Shown: positions 13,194 through 22,800 of the stretch, in pieces
Numbering within the stretch: the stretch's first letter is position 1
How the letters are laid out: each line of letters starts with the position of its first letter
From: Candidatus Peribacteraceae bacterium
Lineage (GTDB): Bacteria; Patescibacteriota; Gracilibacteria; Peribacterales; Peribacteraceae
Assembly: GCA_028703445.1 (NCBI GenBank)
Contig: JAQVMW010000013.1
Span: 1-32,471 of the forward strand
Direction of reading: 5' to 3'
DNA length: 32,471 nt
The notes under the pieces: generated by a model
What the model was told of the DNA's origin: nothing
The model's database searches: none
Seen by the model: only the letters and a program-made list of their open reading frames with translations
Position numbers and translations under genes: made by a program

Positions 13194-13760
13194 ATGATCA
13201 AGAAACCTTGGGTCATTGTCCTGATTGTCGTCCTCGTCGTCCTGGGCGGATGGCTGTGGAGCGGCTACAACGGTTTTATCGCGCAACAGGAGAATGTGAA
13301 GAACGCATGGGCACAGGTGGAGACCAATTACCAGCGTCGCATTGATCTGGTGCCGAATCTCGTGAATACCGTCAAAGGTGCGGCGAATTTCGAGCAATCC
13401 ACGCTTATCGCAGTCACTTCCGCTCGGACGCAGTGGATGGGTGCCACATCGCGTCAGGATAAGCTTGCAGCCGCCCAGAACATGGAAGGCGCCCTGGGGC
13501 GTCTGCTCGTCACCGTCGAGGCCTATCCCGAGCTCAAGGCAACGGAGGCGTTTCGTGACCTCATGACGCAGCTGGAGGGCACCGAGAACCGCATCTCCGT
13601 AGCCCGCAAGGACTACAACGATGCCGTGAAGGTCTACAACGTCGCGATCCGCCGTTTCCCGTCCAATCTGCTCGCGGGCATGTTCGGATTTGCGCAGGAG
13701 AATCCGTTTGAAGCGGCCGAAGGCGCCGAAGTGGCTCCCGTTGTGGATTTCGTCCAGTAA
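13194..13760 (+). CDS. lemA: LemA-family membrane protein
   Basis: 188 aa. N-terminal transmembrane anchor (about 5-25) followed by the helical-bundle LemA domain. The signature is present: ENVKNAWAQVETNYQRRIDL then PNLVNTVKG, later AYPELKATEAFRDLMTQLEG and ENRISVARKDYNDAV. The function is unknown across bacteria; LemA genes commonly sit next to TPM-domain genes, as here. The stop TAA overlaps the next ATG (TAATG), so the two genes are translationally coupled. Confidence 0.95.
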   Translation: MIKKPWVIVLIVVLVVLGGWLWSGYNGFIAQQENVKNAWAQVETNYQRRIDLVPNLVNTVKGAANFEQSTLIAVTSARTQWMGATSRQDKLAAAQNMEGALGRLLVTVEAYPELKATEAFRDLMTQLEGTENRISVARKDYNDAVKVYNVAIRRFPSNLLAGMFGFAQENPFEAAEGAEVAPVVDFVQ

Positions 13761-14656
13761 TGCGTTTACGCCCTCTCATCACCGGCCTTGCCGTCTTCAT
13801 CACGGTCCTTGGGTTTGCGACCCGGGCGGAGGCGTTCGATGTCCCTCCGAATGACGGGTACGTGACGGACACGACCGCGACCAACGTGCTTTCCGATGAG
13901 GATCAGGAACAGATTGTGGAGACGCTCAGCGCCTACCAGAAGGAAACGAGCAACCAGATCGTCGTGCTGATTGTGGATTCCCTTGGCGGCGAGTCCATCG
14001 CGGATGTTGCTGTCCAGGTGGGGCGCAAGTGGGGGATTGGAACCAAAGAGAACAATAACGGCATTCTTATTCTTGTTTCGTACGCGGATCGCGAAATTTT
14101 CCTCGCAACGGGCTACGGGCTCGAGGGGGCCGTGCCGGATATCGTGGCCAAGGGCATCATCGAGCAGGAAATCCTCCCCAAGTTTCGCGACAGGGACTAT
14201 GCGGGCGGGATCCGTGCGGGCATTGCGACGCTGCAGAAACACATTGGCGGGGAATACACCGCCGATCGCTATGCGCAATCCGGAAATGATTCTCAGGGTG
14301 GCTTTGCCGCCTTCCTCTTCTTCTTCGCCATCATCTTCCTTCAGTGGATGGTGGTATTCCTCGGCCGCTCGAAGTCGTGGTGGCTGGGCGGCGTGCTCGG
14401 AGGGGTGTGCGGTATCGGGCTCGCGGTCGTCTTTGGGTGGTGGCTGACCATTCCGTTGCTGTTCGTTAGTGGCTTGCTCATCGATTTCATCGCATCCAAA
14501 ACGTATCGTCCTGGCCATCCGGGGCGGCGTGGCAAGCGGGGAGGATGGGGAGGAATGGGCGGGGGATTCGGTTCAGGCGGAGGATCATCGGGAGGTGGGT
14601 TTGGAGGGTTTGGTGGAGGTTCATTTGGAGGGGGCGGGGCAGGGGGAAAGTGGTAG
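13760..14656 (+). CDS. TPM-domain membrane protein (YgcG family)
   Basis: 298 aa. Signal peptide (1-25, AEA), TPM domain (DUF477, about 27-165: YVTDTTATNVLSDEDQEQIV, TSNQIVVLIVDSLGGESI, KENNNGILILVSYADREIFL), two transmembrane helices (about 185-240) and a Gly/Ser-rich tail ([20 protein letters not shown]). Partner of LemA; gene pair conserved in many bacteria. TPM domains have been linked to thylakoid phosphatase activity in plants, but here the role is unknown. The start overlaps the lemA stop. Confidence 0.93.
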   Translation: MRLRPLITGLAVFITVLGFATRAEAFDVPPNDGYVTDTTATNVLSDEDQEQIVETLSAYQKETSNQIVVLIVDSLGGESIADVAVQVGRKWGIGTKENNNGILILVSYADREIFLATGYGLEGAVPDIVAKGIIEQEILPKFRDRDYAGGIRAGIATLQKHIGGEYTADRYAQSGNDSQGGFAAFLFFFAIIFLQWMVVFLGRSKSWWLGGVLGGVCGIGLAVVFGWWLTIPLLFVSGLLIDFIASKTYRPGHPGRRGKRGGWGGMGGGFGSGGGSSGGGFGGFGGGSFGGGGAGGKW

Positions 14657-14719
14657 GTAGGGATTGGGGATTAGTGTAGTAGGGAACCTTGAAGAGTTTT
14701 TTCGTTGATCCCTAATCCC
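14657..14719. repeat. TAGGG/CCCTA inverted repeat, copy 1
   Basis: Gap between convergent TPM and cysteine-rich genes. GGGATTAG (14667-14674)/CTAATCCC (14712-14719) flank an interior with TAGGGAAC...TGAAGA and a T6 run (14697-14702). The right arm includes the stop codon of the 706-aa gene. It resembles 28120-28210. Confidence 0.6.
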
Positions 14720-16832
14720 TCCGTCTTCGTCTCGCCCAGGCGAAGCCCGCGGCTGCCCCCATAGCAACGATGCTCAGGGCGGCGGGGCCGGTGTCATTCA
14801 GGGACGAAGTCGTGAAGACCGACTGCTGCTGCATGTACTCGTAGGGAGAAACGGGAGTAGGCGTCAGTGGAGAACCCGGAGTAGTCGTCAGTGAGGAACC
14901 GGCTGCGGGGAAGGGGATCATCTGTGCAGTCGGACCGAAGACGAAGGAGTAAGAGGAGGGGAAATTCACGTCGGGGAGCAGTGCATTGACGGAATGCGTC
15001 GAGGACTGCTGGCGCGCCGGCGGGAGGAGCGGATCAACGGAGGATCGGCTGGAGGCGGCACCGCGCAGAGCCAGAGAGCCGCTCTGGATGATGAGTGCGG
15101 AGACCGGTGATCCCGTATCTTTCTGGCAGAGTCTGCTGCATCCGTCGCCGCTGATCAGGTTTCCATCGTCACACGCTTCGCCCATTTCTATGAAACCGTC
15201 GCCGCAGAATTCGCTGAAGCAATCTTTCGTGCAGCCGTCGCCTTCCTGGTGGTTCCGGTCATCGCACTGTTCGTGCGTATCCCTGATGCCATCACCGCAG
15301 ATCGGGAAACGGCAATCGAAGCGGCAGTGGTCGGGGATGTTGGTATTCCCATCGCCGGCATCACACTCCTCTCCGGGATCGATGATCTGGTTTCCGCAGA
15401 CGTTCGTCAGTGAGAGAACGAGTTCCCGCACGCATTGACCGGTGCAGCCGTCCCCGTTTGCGGTATTGCCGTCATCACACTCTTCTCCGGCATCCTGAAT
15501 ACGATCACCGCAGCGCGGAAGAACGCAATTCTGCCGGCAGCTGTCGGGAATATTCGCGTTAGTGGAACCGGAGTCGCACTCCTCTCCGGACTCCATGATT
15601 CCATTGCCGCAACGCACCGTTGGGAGGGAGGAGAGGGGGATTGTTTTCTCCAATTGGCAGTAGAAGGAACAGCCGTCGCCGTCCGTGCGATTCCCGTCGT
15701 CGCACTCCTCGTTCGTATCTTTCACATTGTCCCCGCAACGGGGGGACTGACAATTGTTCCTGCAGCTGTTGGCTTCGGTATCTGAATTGTCCTTTCCCGC
15801 ATCGCAGGTTTCCCCGCTGAGGGAATCGATGATGCCGTCTCCGCATAAGGGAAGGAGACAATCGGTTCGGCAGTGGTTGGGCTGATTCCCGTTGAACTTT
15901 CCATCATCGCACTCCTCGCCCTTCTGGAGGTCGATCACGTTGTCCCCGCAGTCGGGGAGCGTACAGTCCACGCGGCAGGTATCCGGCACTTCGTCGGAAT
16001 TGAGCGGGCCGTCGTCGCACTTCTCGGTGGCCTCAATCACTCCGTTGCCGCAGATATGATCCTGGGAGCAGACGTCGCAAGGAATCTGTTTCCCGCAGAG
16101 AGAAGTCCAGCCGTACTTCTTGTGGACGCTGCCGTCATAAGGAGCTTCGAAAATGGGTTTCGCATCTTTGGCAGACAGGCTTTCGAGATGTTTGAGAAGA
16201 GCCACGAACTGTTCGTATTCTTCCTGGTTGGCCTCTCGCTGGTAGATGAACCCCTCATCAAGACAGCAGTACACGAGCTTCTGGCCGGTTTCGGGATCCG
16301 GCTTGACCTGCGCGCAGAGTCCGGCCTCGAGGCCGATCACAGCCCCGTTTGGCGTTGTGCCCCCCGTGGTGGAGGAGGACTGTTGCGCAACAGAAGAAAA
16401 TTGGGAGCCGGCGGAGGAGGCGGAGGCAACCTGGCTTGTTGCAGACGAGCTCTGCGGCACAGAGGAAGATGGAAGAGAGCTGCTCTGGTTTGTCGAGGAA
16501 GCTCCGCAGGTACAGACGGAATAACCTGCCGTAGGGGCGGCGATGCATTCGTAGCCTCCCCCGGCCGAAAGGGGAATGGCACAGAGGGGATGATCCGCCC
16601 AGATGCTACAGGCCTGACAACCGCCATTCGTACACGGAGAGCAGTTCACAGAGACTGAGGCGACGGAGGAGAAAGAGCTCGAAGCCACAACGGCGGATGA
16701 GCTGGAACTCGTGAGAACCTGCGCCTGCCATCGGGAAGATTCACTCGAAGGTTCCCAGGAAAGGACTGCGACGACTGCTCCCAGCAGGATTGTCGGAAGA
16801 AGAATGCGCCGGAGAAAGGATGAGGTCGTCAT
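14712..16832 (-). CDS. Cysteine-rich DUF4215-repeat surface protein, 706 aa
   Basis: Signal-anchor N-terminus (RRILLPTILLGAVVAVLSW), a Ser-rich linker, a short Cys-rich stretch, then a domain with YCCLDEGFIYQRE and CGKQIPCDVCSQ. This resembles the N-terminal domain of the 2395-aa neighbour. Nine DUF4215 cysteine repeats (CGNG...GEECDDGN type) follow at about residues 260-590. The tail ends with a Ser/Pro-rich stretch and the anchor NDTGPAALSIVAMGAAAGF + WARRRRRD. DUF4215 is found in secreted and surface proteins; the exact role is unknown. ATG 16832 lies 35 bp after the stop of the giant gene on the same strand, so the two are probably one operon. No Shine-Dalgarno. Confidence 0.9.
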   Translation of the reverse strand: MTTSSFLRRILLPTILLGAVVAVLSWEPSSESSRWQAQVLTSSSSSAVVASSSFSSVASVSVNCSPCTNGGCQACSIWADHPLCAIPLSAGGGYECIAAPTAGYSVCTCGASSTNQSSSLPSSSVPQSSSATSQVASASSAGSQFSSVAQQSSSTTGGTTPNGAVIGLEAGLCAQVKPDPETGQKLVYCCLDEGFIYQREANQEEYEQFVALLKHLESLSAKDAKPIFEAPYDGSVHKKYGWTSLCGKQIPCDVCSQDHICGNGVIEATEKCDDGPLNSDEVPDTCRVDCTLPDCGDNVIDLQKGEECDDGKFNGNQPNHCRTDCLLPLCGDGIIDSLSGETCDAGKDNSDTEANSCRNNCQSPRCGDNVKDTNEECDDGNRTDGDGCSFYCQLEKTIPLSSLPTVRCGNGIMESGEECDSGSTNANIPDSCRQNCVLPRCGDRIQDAGEECDDGNTANGDGCTGQCVRELVLSLTNVCGNQIIDPGEECDAGDGNTNIPDHCRFDCRFPICGDGIRDTHEQCDDRNHQEGDGCTKDCFSEFCGDGFIEMGEACDDGNLISGDGCSRLCQKDTGSPVSALIIQSGSLALRGAASSRSSVDPLLPPARQQSSTHSVNALLPDVNFPSSYSFVFGPTAQMIPFPAAGSSLTTTPGSPLTPTPVSPYEYMQQQSVFTTSSLNDTGPAALSIVAMGAAAGFAWARRRRRD

Positions 16833-16867
16833 GCCAGGAGCAGAAGAGAGAGGAAACCCGCGTCTCG

Positions 16868-19800
16868 TTATCTTCGCTTTCGGCGCATCCAGGAGAATCC
16901 TGCCGCGGCGCCGGCAGCCATCACGGCGATTGCGGCCGGGCCGGTTTTTCCCGGAATTGTTTGGGAGCGCGACGTGGCGAGGGTGAAGGCGCGAAGAGTG
17001 GCGAACTGTGGGGTTTTCTTTCCTCCGGTTCCCTGTTGCGCACTGCTGCTAACGGCAATGAGTGAGCCTGTGGGGATTTCCAGATGGCAATCCGATGAGC
17101 AACCATCACTGCTCACTCTGTTGCCGTCGTCGCAGGCCTCCTGACAGCCTCTGATGCCGTCGCCGCAGATGTTGTTGGACGGCTCGCAGGCGAACTGTTC
17201 CAAAGGAGCCCCTCCTTCACGCAGGCAGAACCGATCACAGCCGTCGCCGCTCTTGGCGTTGCCGTCGTCGCACTGTTCACCGCTGTCCATGACCCTGTCA
17301 CCGCAGCGTGGCAGAGAGCAATCCAGACGGCAGAGGGCATCCGGCTGGTTAGAATTGAGTCGACTGCCGGCGTCACACTGTTCTCCGGGATCGAGAAGGC
17401 CGTTACCGCAGAAACTCAGGGTGTATTTGCAGTTCATCCCACAGCCGTATGGCACGGAGATGTCGGGATCACGTGCAAGAGAGGGCTCGCACTGCTCGCC
17501 GAGGGCATGCTGAATGACGCCGTCGCCACAGGAACCCTTCTCGAGGAAACAGGTGGCGGAACAGCCGTCGAAGTCGCGGCGATTACCGTCGTCACACTCC
17601 TCTCCAGAATTGAGGAAGCTGTTTCCGCAGTCCTGCGTTCCGGTGATGACAGTGGATTCGAGCCGGCAGCTTGCATCGCAGTTATCTCCTGCCTGCCGAT
17701 TGCCGTCGTCACATTGCTCGTAGATTTCCTTCACGCCGTTTCCGCAGACCGGCTGCCCGTGGGTTGCCTCTTTGCGGCAGGAGGCATTGCAGCCGTCGCC
17801 GATCATCTGGTTCCCGTCGTCGCACTCCTCGCCGGCCTCAAGAAGGCCGTTGCCGCAGACGAATGTCCCCGGAATATACGTGCTGGAGCTGGAAGCCCAG
17901 GAACGCTCGAGGTTGCAGGATCCGTTGCACCCGTCGCCATCCGTGGTGTTGCGATCGTCACACTCTTCGGGAGATTCGATGATGCCGTTTCCGCAAGAGG
18001 CATAGGTCTGTTCTCGCGTGCAGGAGGGGGAACAGCCGTCCAATGCCTGCCGGTTCCCGTCGTCGCACTCTTCGGGGGATTCCACTCGGCCATTGCCGCA
18101 GAGGTAGGATGTTTCGATGGTGCAGTAACGGTCGCACCCGTCGTCATCCCACAGATTTCCGTCATCACACTCTTCGCCGGAATTGAGGACGCCATTGCCG
18201 CAGAAGGGCGGGGGGGCAGAGCTGTACGAAGCATACGCAGAATACGAAGAAGACTTGGAGCTCGAAGATGATCGGGAGGAACTGGTCGTCCACTTGCACT
18301 GCAGAGAGCAGGTGGGATCTGAAATGGAATCGAAGACGCAGGCATACTCCTCATAGCAATCCACGTCTCCGCCGCAGAGCACGGAGGATTTGGCGGAGCA
18401 GATTCCGCTGGTGCACGGGCCGCGGAAAACAGAGCAGGTAAAGTTGGCGGCACAGCGAATGCCGGCCTTTTCACCGGACCCGCAGATGCTGCCATTATCA
18501 CAATTCTCTCCGATTTCGATGAGTCCGTTGCCGCAAGTGCGGGAGTGGCTGGCGGAAGAGGAGCGGGTGCTGCTATAGCAGGCGGCGCAGTCGCGGCACC
18601 GGCCATCGGATTGCATTACTCCCCTCTGACAGAAGTTTTGCCCCGTCTCGCTGTTGTAGACGACGCTCTCGTACTTGCAGCACTCCGGAACGCTGCTGCT
18701 GCGGCTGCTGCTGTAGCAGGCGGCGCAGTCGCGGCACCGGCCGTCCGGCTGCAGCACTCCATTCGAACAGAACACCAGACCCGTCTCTCCATTCACGATG
18801 GAATTGGCGTACTTGCAGCAATCTTGCATGCTGCTGCTTGCGTAGCAGGCGTTGCAGTCGCGGCAGCGGCCATCTGTCTGCATGAGGCCTTTCTGGCAAT
18901 AGAATTGCCCCGTCTCGCTGTTGTAGACGGAGTTTTCATACTTGCAGCACTCCGGAACGCTGCTGCTGCCGAAACAGGCATTGCAGTCGCGGCAGCGGCC
19001 ATCGGATTGCAGATCCCCCTTCGTACAGAGCCACTCTGCCGTCAGAGCGTTGTAGACGGCGCTCTCGTACTTGCAGCACTCCGGAACGCTACTACTGCGG
19101 CTGCTGCTCCTGCTGCTACTGTAGCAGGCATTGCAGTCGCGGCAGCGGCCATCTGTCTGCATGAGGCCTTTCTGGCAATAGAATTGCCCCGTCTCGCTGT
19201 TGTAGACGGCGCTCTCGTACTTGCAGCACTCCGGAACGCTACTACTGCGGCTGCTGCTCCTGCTGCTACTGTAGCAGGCATTGCAGTCGCGGCACCTGTC
19301 ATCCGACTGCAGCTCCCCGTTTCTGCAGTACACTCCGCCCGTCTCGGCGTTGTAGATGGGGGTCGCGTATTTGCAGCACTCCGGCATGCTGCTGCTGGAT
19401 TGAGCAGAACGGCTGGAACTCTTGCTGCTTACGTAACAGGCGTTGCAGTTGCGGCACCGTCCGTCCGGCTGCAGCTCCCCGTCTCTGCAGAACAGTTCGC
19501 CGGTCTCTCCATTGATGACGGGGTAGGTATACTTGCAGCAGTCTTGCAGGCTGCTGCTTCTGCTGCTCGCATAGCAGGCGGCGCAGTCGCGGCACCGGCC
19601 ATCCGGCTGCAGCACTCCATTCGAACAGAACACCAGACCCGTCTCTCCATTCACGATGGGATTGGCGTACTTGCAGCAATCTTGCATGCTGCTCCTGCTG
19701 CTCGCATAGCAGGCGTTGCAGTCGCGACACCGGCCATCGGATTGCAGATCGCCCTTCGTACAGGACCACACGCCCGTCTCGGCGTTGTAGATGGGACTTG

Positions 19801-22800
19801 CATACTTGCAGCACTCCGGAACGCTGCTGCTGCCGGAAGATACGCTCTGCCCGCCACTGCTCCCGCCTCCACTCGTTGCACTACCATTGCTCCTGCTGCT
19901 CGCATAGCAGGCGTTGCAGTCGCGGCACCGGCCATCGGATTGCAGATCGCCCTTCGTACAGGACCACACGCCCGTCTCGGCGTTGTAGATGGGACTTGCA
20001 TACTTGCAGCACTCCGGAATGCTGCTGCCGCCGAAGCAGGCGTTGCAATCGCGGCAGCGGCCATCGGATTGCAGATCCCCCTTCGTACAGAGCCACTCTG
20101 CCGTCAGAGCGTTGTAGGTGGGGCTGACATACGTGCAGCACTCTTTGATGCTGCTCCTGCTGCTTGCGTAACAGGCCTTGCAGTCGCGGCACCTGCCATC
20201 CGGCTGCAGTTCTCCGACCGCGCAGAAGATATCTCCCGTCTCTCCATTCACGATGGAATTGGCGTACTTGCAGCAATCCTGCAGACTGCCACCGGAAGAT
20301 CCGCCGCTCCCTGCGCTGGCGGATGACCGCGAGCTCGTCCACTTGCATTGGGAGGCACAGGTAGGATCGGCCAGCGTGTTGTAGACGCACTGAAACAGAT
20401 CCACGCAGTCCCAGTCGCCGAAGCAGGGGAGTCCGTCATCGCACCAGCCGTTGGCGCACTGACCCTGCGCTTCAAAGCAATCTGCATTCGAGAAGCACTC
20501 CTCAAACTGCAGCGGGCCGGATTTGCACATTCCTCCGTTGTCGCAGTCCTCTCCCAGGTCGATGCGCCCATTGCCGCACTGCGCGGACCTCGACGAAGAG
20601 GAACTGCTGCTGTAACAGGCGGCGCAGTCGCGGCACCGGCCATCGGATTGCAGATTGCCCTTCGTACAGGACGACACGCCCGTCTCGGCGTTGTAGGTGG
20701 GGTTTACGTACGAGCAGCACTCTTTGATGCTGCTGCCGCTCTTACCGGAGCTCTTGCTCCCTCCGCTCTTTCGTGAACCGCCGCTGCTACTATCGCCTCC
20801 ACTCGTTGCACTACCGCCGCTACTATCGCCTCCACTCGTTGCACTACCGCCGCTCCTGCTGCTTGCGTAACAGGCGGCGCAGTCGCGGCAGCGCCCATCG
20901 GATTGTAGCTCGCCCTTGGTACAGGACCACTCTTCCGTCTCGGCGTTATAGGTGGGACTTGCATACTTGCAGCACTCCGGAATGCTGCTGTTGCTGTTGC
21001 TGCTGCTTATGCTTGCGTAACAGGCGGCGCAGTCGCGGCAGACTGTCGGCTTGCCTTGTTCCGAGAACATATCTCCCTGTTCACAGAACGATTTTTTCGT
21101 CTCGGCATTGTAGGTGGGATCAGAGTACGTGCAGCACTCTTTTCTGCTGCTCTTACCGGAGCTCTTGCTCCCTCCGCTCTTTCCTGCATCGCCGCTGCTA
21201 CTCCCTCCAGACATTGGGCCAAGGGGACCGGAATTACCATTGCTCGAGCTGCTGCTGCTGGCGGAAGATTCGCTGCTCCCTCCTGAACTTTTCCCTGTAC
21301 TGCCATCGGAGCTGCCACTCCCTCCTGGATCTTCTGGACCCCCACTGGATTTTTTGCTGCTCCCGCAGGAGCTGCAGTCGCGGCAGCTGCCAGCTGCGGA
21401 CATCCCCTTCCCTTCCATGTGCTCTCCCTTCTCGCAGAACCACCTTTGCGTCTCGGCGTTGTAGGTGGGATCAGAGTACGTGCAGCACTCTTTTCTGCTG
21501 CTACTACTGGAACTCTTACTCTCATTCTCACTCTTACTGCTGCCCACGGAACTGCTTCTGGGAGGAAGCGGAGGGTTGGAGGCTTGAAAGGAGTGGGCTG
21601 ATGACCTCCTGCTGCCACCGGAACCGACACTGCCCTTTCCGCTTCCATCATCTCCTCCATCATCTCCTCCATCATCTCCTCCATCATCTCCTCCATCATC
21701 TCCTCCGTCGTCACCCGGATTCACTCCTCCGCCTCCTCCTCCGCCTTTCCCGCCACGGCTTCCCTGGCTTGTGGAACTGTTATTTATAATAATGATGATG
21801 GTATTATCTCCCCGTTCGCGAGGCTTGATGTCGTAGCGCTTACAGGTCGGATTTCCGCTGCCTTTTTGCGCGTGGCAGAACAGCGGGCCTTCGCCCGGAT
21901 GCTTCACCGCATCATCGTCACCTTGTGCGCAGGGCAGTGTGTTGTGCCAGACTCGCTTCGTGGCGCATGCGCCAGTGCAGGCGGTATCCTTAGCACCATC
22001 AACCTTCTCGTTCTCGCAGAATGTGCCCCCAGATTCAGATGCGCAGTAGCCACTTTTACAATCACCTCCGCTATTGCAGGCTTTCTTAGCATCTTCTGCG
22101 TACTTTACGCACACATTGCCGCCGCATTCTGCTCCTTCTGGTTGAGGTTTCATGAGGGTAGCTTTTTGCTCTTCCCATTTTTCCGGTGTCAGGCACGGAT
22201 CTTTCGCCTCATCATCCGCAGCTAGCTCTTGTACAAGCAAGGAAGCACGGAGGTTCCCATTCTGATCCACGGTTCCGGAAGGAGGCTCCTCCCCGTCGAA
22301 GCGGGCGAGCAGGTTGCCGTTCTCATCCAAAATCTCCGTGACGATGGAATTCCCGTTCTCATCAAACAGGAACTCCTCGCCCTCCTTGCCGGGAACGTAG
22401 AGCGCGCCGTCGGTACGCAAGTTCATTACGGTGTAGTTCCGTCCCGGAAAAGGGGGGCAGGTGCCGATCTGCGTCTTCGTTCCGCTGGGATTGGAGTTGT
22501 CGGCCTGGCCGACGCGCGGATCGGCGGATGCCAGCACAAACGGTTCGCAGAGGGGCTTTCCGGCGGGATTGCGATGGACGGCAAAACAACTCCCGATGCC
22601 CACCTTCTCAAGCTCGGAACCCGCTGTTTTGAGAGCGGTATCGCACTTGGAGATTTTGCAGTCCACGCAGTTGCTTTTGCGCATCTCTTCTTCCCATTCC
22701 CACTTAAACGGCAGCTCATGAACATCATCCGCGATGTTCCTCGGTAACGTTTCGCGGGCGTTGGCTACGCCTTTGGGAATATTCACGGTGGTGCCAACGC

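Noticed and set aside
15873-16658. 261-codon plus-strand open frame
   Set aside because: Antisense of the 706-aa gene; repeat-derived composition.
18545-20326. Long open frame of 593 codons on the plus strand inside the giant gene
   Set aside because: Antisense shadow of the repetitive cysteine array. Its Ala/Val-rich sequence is the complement of the repeats and it has no promoter or family match.
18575-21494. CRISPR-like repeated units
   Set aside because: The units are protein-coding, about 38 codons, with open frame through all copies and Ser-rich spacers that are not unique short spacers.
20773-21789. 338-codon plus-strand open frame, Arg/Cys/Ser-rich
   Set aside because: Antisense of the Ser/Gly-rich part of the giant gene; low-complexity translation with no start signal.
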